A stretch of DNA of 64,000 bases from Candidatus Poribacteria bacterium (GTDB lineage Bacteria > Poribacteria > WGA-4E > WGA-3G), in assembly GCA_026706025.1 (NCBI GenBank), contig JAPOZO010000063.1:186001-250000 (forward strand). The letters are read 5' to 3'. Both the position numbers and the translations under genes were made by a program. The notes under the pieces are model-generated. The model did not search any database. It worked only from the letters and a program-made list of their open reading frames with translations, and was not told the DNA's origin. The stretch's first letter is position 1. Each line of letters starts with the position of its first letter. Below, in pieces: positions 25,324 through 35,041 of the stretch.

Positions 25324-28300
25324 TGCTCTGCAACCACTTGGATACTCATACTACCCGTTACAGCAGATTTTGTCGGATCGTACATCGCTTCTGCTGCGAT
25401 GGGTGGTAAAGTAAAGTCACCTTGTGTGACAGCCCTTAGCGCGTAATAGAATTTACGTTCGCGTTGGCGCGGGAACGTCCCGAAGAAGATAAGACGATCA
25501 TCGCGAATGTCAATATAATCGGGTTTGAAACCTTGCGCTTTCAGCCATGGAATGCCTGCTCGGGACTCCAGACGCGGGTTCTCAATCTCAAAACCTGTTG
25601 GTAACATATCGACCACGACGACATTTTCCAGATTCGCCGTCAGGGCTTTAACTGTTATCTCCGCGACGATTAAGTCGCCGTGTACAAATGTGCCCGTGAG
25701 ACTTTCACCATCTTTGTTAAAATATCGACGACGTACCTGTAATTCACGTTCATATTCTTCAATGAAGGAGTCGCGTTGGATACCAAACGCACTCCAGTAA
25801 TAGTAGCAACTCCCTTCGCCTTTGACGGTGAGTTGTATGCGTGCACCGTCCCATGCTTCATCGGTATAGCGCGTCTCGGTCGCGTCAAAATCTGCGAAGT
25901 GTTCACCGTTGAGTTTGAGAGTGCCACTGTAATTCCGATCTGCCTGTTTCTTCATAATTTTACCGAGAGCAAGGAACGCAAAGGCATTATCTTGTGTTGT
26001 CCGCCATCGGTTTCCGTCGGAGGCTGCCTCACTCAGATTCTTAACGAGCATCGGAATAGATGGATGGTTTTCGTTAACTTCAGCAAGCACGTCCAACATA
26101 ATCGCTTGGGCACGAATAGGTGAGTTAAATGTCCCCCCGGTTTCCCATCCCGGGTTGCTTTTACCATTAAAACTTGGCGATACCGATACAGGTAACATGG
26201 AAAGAGCAGTTTCCAGTTCGCCGCTGAGGGCAAACGCCCCAGCAAGTTGAAAGTGACTATAATCACTGAGACTGCTGGCACCCCTGTTTTTTAGATAGTG
26301 CATCGTACCACGGTCGGGTTGTCCAGCAGCTGCCAAGACATAGGACGCATAGGTTGCGAGCGCGATGTTTGCTTTTACCTGTTTAGCATTATTGTTGCCT
26401 TCTATGTCGGGTGAAAATTTTGCCCGTGTACTTAAACCTTCCAGCATCGCATCGTAAACACGGTCTGCTACCTCGTACCCGGCTTTTCGGGCTTCAACGA
26501 GAAAATGGGACGCGTAGATACTGCTCCACGGATTCACGTAAGTGCCGCCGGGCCAGTATGAAAAGTTATTGTTCGACATCAGCATACTTTCAAGTTTCGT
26601 GATACCCGATGTGATGTAGTAGTCCACCGAATCTTCTGCTGCCAGCATCGGTTCGACACTTCGCGCCAAATCGCTGAAATAGAGCAAGGGGAAAACCTTA
26701 CTTGTTGTCTGCTCCAGACATCCGTGTGGGTAGCGGACAAGATAGCGGAGGCTATCCGAAAACGCAATATTGGGAAACGGTGATAGTGTCAAACTAAACT
26801 CCGACGAGTTTGCTATTAGGTTTGCGGGGAGAATAAAATCAACCGATTTACCCGCATGTACCACCCCGTGCCCTGTTTTTGTGACCGGTGGTGCCACAGA
26901 TCGCAGCGGCAGTTTCACGTCTATTTGCGTTGTTTCAGTGTTCCCTTCTGCGGATAGATTAAAATCTACTTTTCCTATTGCATCCTGAGCACGAATGTCG
27001 AAAAAGACTTGTGCCTCTGTGCCTGCCTCAACTTTTTTATCAACGCTGAGTTCATGCAGCAGCGGTTCCGTTTTTGACGGTTGTGATGGATTTTCTGGGG
27101 TCTTCTCAGTCATCGTATCAGAAGGATTGATGGCACTCGCTGACAGTAGTTGCACGTCCCCTGATGCTTGCAATTTGACGGTGAATTCTCCATCCGCACC
27201 TGTGCCGTTAAAAAGGGTGACTGGGACACGGATCTTATCACCGCCTGCGAGGAATCGTGGGAAAGTCGGTGTTAGGACAATAGGTTCGCGGACAGTCAAG
27301 TAGGCTGCCGTCGCGCCGTAATCTGCTCCGGCGAGAGCGACTGCCATCAACCTCAATTTCCCATTGAACTGTGGAATCTTGAATTGGACAGTCCCGCGTC
27401 CATTTCCATCGGTTTGTACGAATCCTGACCAAAGTGAAACCGGTTTTACGCGCCTGATACTGCTCGTATTCAGCCGCTTCCTTCCCAATCCGCGTGCGCT
27501 TGCTCCATCACCGCCCGTACTTGAGTTGTCGGTGACATCCGCGATTTCAGGTAGAATCCCACTATACAGATCAAAGGCGCGCGTCTTCAACCCGCGTTGT
27601 TGATAGAAAAAGTCGTGAGGGTTAGGTGTTTGGAAGTCGGTTAATGCGAGGATTCCCTCATCAACAGCTGCTATACAGACATCATATTTCTGCCAGGAGC
27701 GTCTGCCGTGGACCTCGAACGCGATGTTTATTTCGCTGTTTGGATGAACAACAGTTTCAGATTCGCTATCGGGAACCATCAGCCCTCGGTTATCGGTAAG
27801 AGGTGTTCGTTCTTGCTGATTGCTATCAGGCTTGAGCGACATTTCAATTGAGAGTCGTCTCCGCGTTGCATCTATTTTCAAAGGTATCACACCAAACGCG
27901 CGTGCCGGGAGAAGCGATTTGTTGTCTGGTTGTGAGCCCGTATCCGTCGGGACAGCTCGCGTCAGGGTTGCTGAGAGGTAGACGTTCGGTTTGTAACCTT
28001 CACGGACCGGAATTGACAAAGTTGCTGTATTTTCCTTTATTACTATTGTTCGGTGACTGAGCACCCGTTCTCGTTCGACAGTGAGCAGAAGCGTCCCTGG
28101 GAAGGGTGCCTTAATATTCAGTTTTGCTGTCTGTCCTGGACGATAGGCGGGCTTATCAAGCACCAAGTCTAATCGGGTAGGATGCTCCATAGAGACTGAA
28201 GTGTTGCGCCATCCACTCACGTAGAACCCTATTTCCGCTGCTGCCGTTGATTCGATGTCCTCAAGGCGAACGCGATATTCACCATAGCCCGTAGGGGTAA

Positions 28301-31004
28301 ATGTCGCTGTTTTCGGTGTTTCTGCTGAAGTGAGTGCGTGTGTTTTCACCTCTGTCATTTGTGGTTCGGAGACGTACTCGTAACGTCCTGCGGCGTTCTG
28401 CCGAAGTATTGTATTCCAATGAAGTTTGTGGAGGCTGAGTTTTAAGGCTCTACCGGGTATAACTGCCATTGTATCGTCAACGGCTACGTAATCAAAGCGA
28501 AGCGGTTGGTTAATTTTGACCGCTCCGGTAGTTGTCCGCCGAATCCCTGCATAATGTGAGTACGGATGGATAACAACTCGGTGTGAAGCAGTGACAGCTC
28601 TGCCGCCGACCTCACTGACGGTTGCTGTTAGAATCCCGTTGAGTAAAGAAGGTGCTTTCAACGTTGCCGGAACAGTAAATTGGTAACGTGCTTTGCCCTC
28701 TGCATCGGTTTTGGCTTCTCCTAATTCAATCCGTTGGGTCTCAAATTGCTTGGTATTGCCGAAGACGAAGGAACGCCATTTTGTTGCATCTGTACCTGGT
28801 GGTAAGGTATCGTCAGAAACGGCAAACGGGACTGCTGCCAGTTGACATGAAACCTGAACTTTCCGTCCTACGGCTGGGGGACCGAACAGATTCATTGCAT
28901 TTACTTCAATGTTAAGTTCGTCTCCAAGTTTATAAGAAGATTTATCAACACTTATGGCAACTTTCATTCGGTCTGGCATGAATTCCTCAACCTGAAATTG
29001 CACGCTTCCAACGACTCGATCGGCAATTTGCATCTTAGCAATATAGTTCCCTGTTAGCGCGTAGTCAGGAATCGGGATTTTCACTTCACAGGCACCACTT
29101 TTGTTAGTTTGCTGCCTTAATTCTCGTATGATTCTGCCATCTGGTGCGAGGATTTTGATGCGGGTGGGGAGCGGTTCAGGTGTTTTCTGCTTTGGTCCCC
29201 GAACGATGCCAGCAAGCTGAACAGTCTCACCTGGACGATAGACCCCCCTACTGGTATAGAGGAACGCTTCATAGCCTTTTTGCAAGTAAGCAGGGCCGGC
29301 AATGTCAAAGTCTGCTGTTGCAATTTCATGCCTGTCTAATTGGATAAAGGCGAGATCGTCACGTTTCGCGACCGTAATCATAAATGGTATGAAATCTTTT
29401 GTTTTTTCTGCAATCTCAGTGAATTCCGCAAATCCTGCCCAGTTGGTTGTACCGCTGAGCAGCGTCTGGTTGTTGGCACTGATGAGTTGCACACGCGCTG
29501 CTGGTACGGGGGTGCCAGTAGCAATGGATTTCACCCAAACGTATAAATTATCGCCCGCGCGTTTCGCACTGATTCCCAAATCTGTGATGAGCACCCATTG
29601 ATGTGCTCTGTCCCACTGCCTATCGGCGTTTTGTGCCACAACCTTGAAAATACCGACATGTTCATCCGCGAGATAGTCCTCTAAGGAGATGGGTGTCGTT
29701 ACCTCTTCGTTCAATTGAGGGGGTATATCAAGTACTTCCGAGTGAATAGGTTTACCTAAATTCCGACTCCATCGGCTCCATTTGTCTAATCTTGATACAT
29801 AGATGAGGTTGTTCGCAAAAACTTTCTCAATATTGAGCTTTACACCTTTAACGTTAATCGTTGTGAGTCCAAGATTTAGATGTCCTTTTCTTGCGAGAAA
29901 GAAGCCGTCACCAAGGAACCGCAGCTGCGGTCGAATGTCTGGAATTTTGAACCGCGTCATATAGTCCCCTTTTAAAACTGCGTCGTTTCGTGCTGTCAAA
30001 CCGCGCCGAATTTTCAGGGTGTAAGTGGTACGTCGTTTAAAATTACCGTGGATTCTAATGTTCCGATAATTGGATGTCACTTGATAGTCGACTGCAGGTG
30101 TAACTTCAAGATAAGGTTCAAGCGTATCGCTGAGTACTGGCGCGTTAAAACTGACTGAAATATAAGGGGTCCCGTCACTTTCTCGAACGTCTGAATATGT
30201 TACACCGAGGGTTCCTCTACCACGCAGTATTACCGGTGTAACGTTTGCTTTTTCCAGACCGATTTCCCCTCCTGTACATTTAAATCCCTTTTCAATCTTG
30301 ACTTTTATTTCTTGGTTTACGTCGCTGCGTTTTATCCGTTTCGTCTCGAATGTTATTGTCCGCGCTGTCACCGTGTCGGTTTGAATCTGATACGGAATTT
30401 CTGTTCCATCATCTAATTCAATAGAGAGATGCGCCTTTAAATCGGCGGTCGTTACTGGATAATTAAATGTGATTGTGCCGAAACCTATTGCGTGTTCACG
30501 GGATTCGTCAGTGTTAAATTCCATGCGTGTCTGCTGAACTGCGAAAGGTTCTGTGGCGAATTTAAACTCTTTTTGCCCGGTGAGCTGGAATACTTCAGAT
30601 GGATTGATTTCGGATGTGAGTTTGACAGTATATTGTGCGGCGGGTGCTAAAGGGGCATCTAAAAAGAAACCTATTCTATCAGGTGCTATCCAGCGAGCAG
30701 TGCCTTGAACGGCTGGTGTAAACCGAAGGGCTTCCGTTGGGACTTCGGTCCCGACACGCGATTTATCAACGATTCCCTCGGAAAAGGTAATCGAAAAATC
30801 GGTCCGTTCGGGGACTTCTCCTTGTGGCTCGAAAGTGTTGACGCTGTATCGTGTCTTGGTGCTCATGTTCCCCCGCACAATGTAGAGCAGGCAGGCACCA
30901 AGGAGGAGCGTCATCAATCCTATGACCCCGATTAAACTTTTTAGTAGCAAATTTCGGTTTCCAGGCTCCGCCGAAAGATTTTTGGAAAGTTTGGAAAACA
31001 CCAT
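25320..31004 (-). CDS. Bacterial alpha-2-macroglobulin (YfhM-like), thioester type
   Basis: A 1894-residue giant envelope protein. The N-terminal hydrophobic segment ends LLLGAC, a lipobox-like site, so it may be a lipoprotein. A chain of MG beta-sandwich domains follows, and the thioester motif GCLEQ is intact with its Cys near residue 1429, followed by an alpha/alpha toroid-like domain and a C-terminal receptor-binding-like domain (LENVVVVDMLPTGFEIENP). Such proteins trap foreign proteases in the periplasm; genes next to pbpC suggest protection when the wall is repaired. GGAGG precedes ATG 31004. Some loops near 27780-27830 look repeat-derived. Confidence 0.92.
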   Translation of the reverse strand: MVFSKLSKNLSAEPGNRNLLLKSLIGVIGLMTLLLGACLLYIVRGNMSTKTRYSVNTFEPQGEVPERTDFSITFSEGIVDKSRVGTEVPTEALRFTPAVQGTARWIAPDRIGFFLDAPLAPAAQYTVKLTSEINPSEVFQLTGQKEFKFATEPFAVQQTRMEFNTDESREHAIGFGTITFNYPVTTADLKAHLSIELDDGTEIPYQIQTDTVTARTITFETKRIKRSDVNQEIKVKIEKGFKCTGGEIGLEKANVTPVILRGRGTLGVTYSDVRESDGTPYISVSFNAPVLSDTLEPYLEVTPAVDYQVTSNYRNIRIHGNFKRRTTYTLKIRRGLTARNDAVLKGDYMTRFKIPDIRPQLRFLGDGFFLARKGHLNLGLTTINVKGVKLNIEKVFANNLIYVSRLDKWSRWSRNLGKPIHSEVLDIPPQLNEEVTTPISLEDYLADEHVGIFKVVAQNADRQWDRAHQWVLITDLGISAKRAGDNLYVWVKSIATGTPVPAARVQLISANNQTLLSGTTNWAGFAEFTEIAEKTKDFIPFMITVAKRDDLAFIQLDRHEIATADFDIAGPAYLQKGYEAFLYTSRGVYRPGETVQLAGIVRGPKQKTPEPLPTRIKILAPDGRIIRELRQQTNKSGACEVKIPIPDYALTGNYIAKMQIADRVVGSVQFQVEEFMPDRMKVAISVDKSSYKLGDELNIEVNAMNLFGPPAVGRKVQVSCQLAAVPFAVSDDTLPPGTDATKWRSFVFGNTKQFETQRIELGEAKTDAEGKARYQFTVPATLKAPSLLNGILTATVSEVGGRAVTASHRVVIHPYSHYAGIRRTTTGAVKINQPLRFDYVAVDDTMAVIPGRALKLSLHKLHWNTILRQNAAGRYEYVSEPQMTEVKTHALTSAETPKTATFTPTGYGEYRVRLEDIESTAAAEIGFYVSGWRNTSVSMEHPTRLDLVLDKPAYRPGQTAKLNIKAPFPGTLLLTVERERVLSHRTIVIKENTATLSIPVREGYKPNVYLSATLTRAVPTDTGSQPDNKSLLPARAFGVIPLKIDATRRRLSIEMSLKPDSNQQERTPLTDNRGLMVPDSESETVVHPNSEINIAFEVHGRRSWQKYDVCIAAVDEGILALTDFQTPNPHDFFYQQRGLKTRAFDLYSGILPEIADVTDNSSTGGDGASARGLGRKRLNTSSIRRVKPVSLWSGFVQTDGNGRGTVQFKIPQFNGKLRLMAVALAGADYGATAAYLTVREPIVLTPTFPRFLAGGDKIRVPVTLFNGTGADGEFTVKLQASGDVQLLSASAINPSDTMTEKTPENPSQPSKTEPLLHELSVDKKVEAGTEAQVFFDIRAQDAIGKVDFNLSAEGNTETTQIDVKLPLRSVAPPVTKTGHGVVHAGKSVDFILPANLIANSSEFSLTLSPFPNIAFSDSLRYLVRYPHGCLEQTTSKVFPLLYFSDLARSVEPMLAAEDSVDYYITSGITKLESMLMSNNNFSYWPGGTYVNPWSSIYASHFLVEARKAGYEVADRVYDAMLEGLSTRAKFSPDIEGNNNAKQVKANIALATYASYVLAAAGQPDRGTMHYLKNRGASSLSDYSHFQLAGAFALSGELETALSMLPVSVSPSFNGKSNPGWETGGTFNSPIRAQAIMLDVLAEVNENHPSIPMLVKNLSEAASDGNRWRTTQDNAFAFLALGKIMKKQADRNYSGTLKLNGEHFADFDATETRYTDEAWDGARIQLTVKGEGSCYYYWSAFGIQRDSFIEEYERELQVRRRYFNKDGESLTGTFVHGDLIVAEITVKALTANLENVVVVDMLPTGFEIENPRLESRAGIPWLKAQGFKPDYIDIRDDRLIFFGTFPRQRERKFYYALRAVTQGDFTLPPIAAEAMYDPTKSAVTGSMSIQVVAEQ

Positions 31005-31295
31005 GAGAAGTGCCTCCTTTACTTTACGGTTTTGTCCTTATCGGTTTTCTTGTTTGGAACGGTTTAAGGACTATTTGTAGAGAAATCTTCTGTTTAAAAC
31101 GTTTTTTATCTACTCCGATAGGTTTAACGAATATAGTAGGAAAAAGATACTGGATAGGTTAAGCAATTTTCATGCCAAAGTTTTGGGGGCTTTGTGCTAA
31201 GCGTTTAAGAAGCGATAGTCGGATTTAGGCAGGGTTCAAGCGCGTGAGAAAAAGATGAGGAAAGTGTCTTTAAGTGGCGTTATGTGTAAATATAA

Positions 31296-31333
31296 ACACA
31301 TAGGAACGGATATGGGGATCCGTTCCTATGTGT
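31296..31333 (-). terminator. Strong hairpin, terminator of the cytochrome-porin gene
   Basis: ACACATAGGAACGGAT and ATCCGTTCCTATGTGT form a perfect 16-base stem with a six-base loop; on the minus strand a T-rich stretch (TTATATTT) follows. The rest of the gap from 31005 to 31372 shows no gene. Confidence 0.75.
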
Positions 31334-31372
31334 AAGTTTCTGGTGTGGTTTCAGGTCAAACTGTATTAATCT

Positions 31373-32539
31373 TCAGAACCAAAATCGTGACATCAAAATA
31401 ATCTGGTCTGTACCCTGAAGTTGGCGTAATGTGCCTTTATCTTGGATAGTTTCATCCTCGCCACGGTCAGCATTTGTAAGGTTTGCCCAGTAAAACAGTG
31501 AGATCGCCCCGTTTTCCATAAAATTGTATTGGGCACTGAGTGTCACCCGCTGGCTTGCGTCCCCTTTAAGTGTTCTATCTGGATCGAACAATCCGTATCG
31601 ACCTGCGATGGTGAGCTGGGGCAGGAGTCGGTATTTTGCACCGACGTAATAACCTTTTGAGTTGATGTCATCCGATGCGAAAGAGGATATCGCGCTACTG
31701 TTCCCAAAATTGAACTCTCCTTCTATACTCAAACCCGCGTAGGATGCGGTGAGAAAGGCACCGATAAGGCGTTCCCAGTCTTCACCGGGTTTTTCGAGGA
31801 TGCCAGAAATGCCAGCTCTGACGGGTCCGAGTTGCGCACCAAGTGTGCCGAGTCCGCCTTTCGCTGCAGCGTTATCGGCGTTAAAGAAGGCTGCATTGTA
31901 AAAAACTTTACCTGCATTTCCACCCAGTTCAACCCCGACATCCCGTTTGTTAGAACCGAGACCATATCCTTCCCGAACAAGTATGTTGTGATCCTTCTGT
32001 TTAATGGCGAACGGGAGACGGAATTGCCCAACTTTGACATAGAGGTATTTCGGGATAGCATCTACCGTTGCAAACGCATTCATCGTTGTTCCAGCATTAT
32101 TAGAAAGCGTAAGTCTGATGTGTTCTGAGGCTTGGGCATTGAAGGTTACTTCTGCTTGCATCAATAGGAATCTGTCAATAGAGGAATGGCATGAATTGCA
32201 GCTGGCTATCGCATTTTGCTCTGCGTCAACATGTGTTGTTTTGATGAATGCGGTCTGGAAATCAAGCGATGTGGTGAGTTGTTTAACAACCTCTTTGGCT
32301 TCTTCAGTCACAGCTTCCATGTCGAAATCTTCGGGGAATTCAAAATAGTTCTCTTCAAAAATTTCACCGATACGGTTCCGGGGACCACCGCCTGCGGGGT
32401 CGAGGTGACAAAAGCTACACTCTTTCTCAAGTTCGGTTGCAAACTCAGGACGTGCTTCTGTATCAGTCGTTAAGAAAAAACTGAGCGCGATACAGACTAT
32501 GAATGCGAACCGTAGCAACGATAGCGAGACACGGGACAT
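31373..32539 (-). CDS. Outer-membrane porin fused to a diheme cytochrome c
   Basis: About 388 residues from the ATG at 32539, which gives a normal signal peptide (cleavage near residue 29); an upstream ATG at 32611 is possible. Two c-type heme sites are present, CSFCH (41-45) and CNSCH (114-118), followed by about 265 residues of amphipathic beta strands ending in the outer-membrane signature SRFWF. The layout, cytochrome head plus beta-barrel in one chain, recalls Cyc2-type iron-oxidising outer-membrane cytochromes, which carry one heme. It could pass electrons across the outer membrane. The cytochrome P460 gene lies upstream on the same strand. Confidence 0.8.
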   Translation of the reverse strand: MSRVSLSLLRFAFIVCIALSFFLTTDTEARPEFATELEKECSFCHLDPAGGGPRNRIGEIFEENYFEFPEDFDMEAVTEEAKEVVKQLTTSLDFQTAFIKTTHVDAEQNAIASCNSCHSSIDRFLLMQAEVTFNAQASEHIRLTLSNNAGTTMNAFATVDAIPKYLYVKVGQFRLPFAIKQKDHNILVREGYGLGSNKRDVGVELGGNAGKVFYNAAFFNADNAAAKGGLGTLGAQLGPVRAGISGILEKPGEDWERLIGAFLTASYAGLSIEGEFNFGNSSAISSFASDDINSKGYYVGAKYRLLPQLTIAGRYGLFDPDRTLKGDASQRVTLSAQYNFMENGAISLFYWANLTNADRGEDETIQDKGTLRQLQGTDQIILMSRFWF

Positions 32540-32619
32540 ATTCAAATGTTTTAATCGTGAGGTGGTGTGGCTGAAGTGCCGCACACAGTTATTATAATGT
32601 GTGTTCAACATTTTCTTCA

Positions 32620-32650
32620 GATTGGAATCTCCATGCTTTAGCTTGAAGAG
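32620..32650. repeat. Possible right end of the IsrB-like element
   Basis: The minus strand reads CAAGCTAAAGCATGGAGATT, similar to CAGCCTAAAGGCTGGAGATT at the 5' end of the RNA gene (about 33905-33924). This is what a matching pair of element ends would look like. Confidence 0.4.
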
Positions 32651-32662
32651 GAAAATCTGCCT

Positions 32663-33731
32663 TTATATATCGAAAGTGAGTTGGAGTGCTAAGTTATTCT
32701 GTTCCACTTTCGGTTGTTTAGACACGAGGTCGTATCTAAAGTTAAGTCTGGTTAATATTTTACAATCCTCTAACTTTGCAGAAAGGATTAGTCTTTTACC
32801 ACCTTGTATAGGTTGTAAAGATAAACCGCCTTTTTGGTAGCCACACACTGCTGCTATACCGTGTTTGACATGCTTCACAAGAGTGTTCTTTACTACACCG
32901 AGACACATTGTACCTCCAAATCGTGGTCTTTTACCACCTTTCTGTGGTAATTGTCTATGTAGTTGTCGTCTCTTAATCTGTAAAGGTGATATACAGAATA
33001 TATCTGTATTATCCACAGTTGGTTCACCGCCAATCACATGATATGCCAGGCACCAGCTATCCACACAATGTGTCTCAAAAGATTTGGCAGTCCTATCAGA
33101 TGATTTTTTCAAACCAAGACTATCACGTATAGACTTTGTTTCGTAGCCTTGTATAGTTAAGTAACTGCCACATCTTTTCAACCTCACCATAGAACCAGTT
33201 TTTACCCACTTCAAGCGGACTAAACGACTGGTTCCATTTTTTAGCACCTTCCCAGGGACTCGCCTTAATATCTTCTACGCATATATGTGTGACCGGATAG
33301 AGTTTATCGAGCCAGTTAAGTATGCGCAGTTTCCAGTCCCACCTGGCACGAGTTCCAGCGGGTATGCGTTCTTTATTAGCAAGACGGTTCGTGCGGTTTT
33401 TTCTGTTAGGACACTTTCGTGAACGCCTACCACGCCTTAACTCTCTGCGATTCTTGACCTTCTTCGCAGTATGAGTATGTGCATCCGCCTGAACATTCAG
33501 ATATGTATGGGACTCAGATTTGACGGTGAAACCCTCTTTCTGACTACCAGGATCCACACCCACACATATCTCCTGCGTCCATTCTTTACTTTGATAATTC
33601 AGACGTATACAAAATATACCGTTGTCCCAGTAAGGCGTTGCCTGACCTGACTTAATCATCATAGCAGCGCGCGTTTCTGTTGTAGGCATTAACCGTTTAC
33701 CCTCTTTACTCTTTACAGGAACGAAATTCAT
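32663..33731 (-). pseudogene. isrB: IsrB-like (HNH-less IscB family) RNA-guided nuclease, frameshifted
   Basis: The first frame (33731-33123) carries the PLMP/RRXRR N-terminus (RLMPTTETRA), RuvC-I (VGVDPGSQKEGFTV, D60), an arginine-rich bridge helix (RRELRRGRRSRK) and RuvC-II (ICVEDIKA, E153). The second frame (32663-33247) continues with GYETKSIRDSLGLKK and RuvC-III (HCVDSW). No HNH domain lies between RuvC-II and RuvC-III, which is the mark of IsrB, a family shown elsewhere to nick DNA with an omega RNA. The frames join by +1 at about 33171-33179, near a run of four A. Either a dead gene, a sequencing error, or programmed slippage. Length when joined (about 355 residues) fits IsrB. Confidence 0.8.
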
Positions 33732-33930
33732 CGTAAACTCCCTTGCGGGCTATATGTTTCCCCATTGAGATCACAATACAGAGAGGAATCAGACTTGAGG
33801 AGCATCCGAAACATCTTGTTGTGTGCCACCACAAGCATTGCGATATATTACTCTATTCAGCGTCTCACGTTGTTAGGGTCCCAGCTGGCTGCCGATATTC
33901 TAACAATCTCCAGCCTTTAGGCTGAAGTCA
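33732..33930 (-). ncRNA. HEARO/omega RNA of the IsrB-like element
   Basis: The 199 bases directly upstream of the nuclease start, free of a conserved reading frame, begin on the minus strand with a perfect hairpin CAGCCTAAAGGCTG (33911-33924) and contain several further pairing blocks (GGCAGCCAGCTGGGACCC, GTGGTGGCACACAAC). Position, size and the leading hairpin match HEARO RNAs, now known as omega RNAs of IscB/IsrB. In that family the guide is taken from the sequence just outside the element's left end; here that would be the end of the P460 gene (TTTTCACAGAACTTCA). Confidence 0.65.
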
Positions 33931-34503
33931 CTGAAGTTCTGTGAAAACATAATCAATGTCTTCAACTCGGGTGTGGCAGCCCCAACACACACCGTCTTTA
34001 GCAATGACGGTGAAGTCAGCATCCGGTGCGTTTCGGACATATTCGATGAACTCCCAATCGTTGTGATCAGGGTCTACGCCTGCTTTCTTCCGCATAATCG
34101 CGATGAGTCCCACATAATCCTTACCGGGACGATTTGCTTCCTTTACAACGATACTACCATCCGGGTATGGGAACTGCTGTTCGCCGTTTGGTGCGATGTC
34201 TTCCCGTGTTTTGTTGACATAAACGTTTTTGGTGCCGTTGTGTGGGTCCCCGCCAGGGACGGGAGGGATAGGTTCAGCGTTTAATTTGAGCCATTGTGTA
34301 TAGCCTGCCACATCATCAGGTAAGCCGGGAAGTGCGACTACTGGTTCTTCAGGTTGGACAGGTTCTTCTGTCGTCTCAGGTTTTTCTTCTTCTTGCTGTT
34401 CAATGAGTTCTTCCAACTGTTTTTCGGCACACGCACTGAGAAGTAGACAGCTTATCAGTATTATTGCGAGGCAAGATAGCAGGTTTCGTGTTTGCGTTTT
34501 CAT
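33928..34503 (-). CDS. Cytochrome P460-family lipoprotein
   Basis: About 191 residues from ATG 34503, which has GAGGG upstream; the longer frame to 34569 lacks support. Lipobox LLSAC places the lipidated Cys at 25. After an acidic Glu/Pro-rich linker comes a P460-type domain: NGTKNVYVNKT, YPDGSIVVKEANRPG and NDWEFIEYVRNAP, ending with the heme site CWGCH (173-177). P460 proteins oxidise hydroxylamine or detoxify NO; here it may feed electrons to the downstream cytochrome-porin. Its stop codon sits exactly at the left edge of the IsrB-like element. Confidence 0.8.
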   Translation of the reverse strand: MKTQTRNLLSCLAIILISCLLLSACAEKQLEELIEQQEEEKPETTEEPVQPEEPVVALPGLPDDVAGYTQWLKLNAEPIPPVPGGDPHNGTKNVYVNKTREDIAPNGEQQFPYPDGSIVVKEANRPGKDYVGLIAIMRKKAGVDPDHNDWEFIEYVRNAPDADFTVIAKDGVCWGCHTRVEDIDYVFTELQ

Positions 34504-34534
34504 TAGAATACCCTCGATTTTTTGTATATGATTT

Positions 34535-34564
34535 GTTATATTGCGTTGGCGAGGTTTTGCCCAA
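34535..34564 (-). promoter_or_regulatory. Possible promoter for the P460 gene
   Basis: Minus strand TTGGGC (34559-34564), 18 bases, TATAAC (34535-34540), about 30 bases before the start codon. Confidence 0.4.
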
Positions 34565-34633
34565 GCCAATTTCTATAAGGATATGTTTTTATAGTGAATC
34601 GTAAAAATAAAGGGACACTTGCATCCCCCAGTA

Positions 34634-34743
34634 GGTTCGGTTTTGCGGTGTACTCACCCAAATTTGGTTTCCCACACGCGGAGCCCCAATTTTGCTTCGC
34701 AGTGAGAATGCTTATATTTCCGATCTGCATTCCTAACCGAACC
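34634..34743. repeat. MITE-like element with GGTTCGGTT ends
   Basis: GGTTCGGTT and AACCGAACC are perfect nine-base inverted ends about 110 bases apart, with further internal pairing. It occupies the middle of the gap between the P460 gene and ftsY (34504-35041); I see no gene in that gap. Confidence 0.6.
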
Positions 34744-35041
34744 GGCATAGGGTGTCCTATTAATTCTAAACTTTACTATAATACTCCAAAATGTAATACA
34801 AGGACAAATCGTCCTTTACCGGAATTTAGTATAAGACAAAATAGCAAACATTTCAAGGAAATTTGTAATTTGTATGTGTCCTATCTTTTTCCAGTAAGAA
34901 ACGAGGACGTGGATATTTCGTTGACCATTGATAACTAATTTTAGTTTGCCTTTCTGGTTGTTGTTACAGTATCATATGGATGTAGAAAATTCAGATGCGG
35001 CTGCTGAAGCCACAAATACAATAAAAGAAAAAGGAGAGATA

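Noticed and set aside
33928-33940. The IsrB-like element truncating the P460 gene
   Set aside because: The P460 domain is complete through its usual DYVFTEL end, so the insertion seems to lie just after the stop.
34594-34938. Plus-strand frame of 114 codons between P460 and ftsY
   Set aside because: It runs through an inverted-repeat element and has no ribosome-binding site or recognisable domain.
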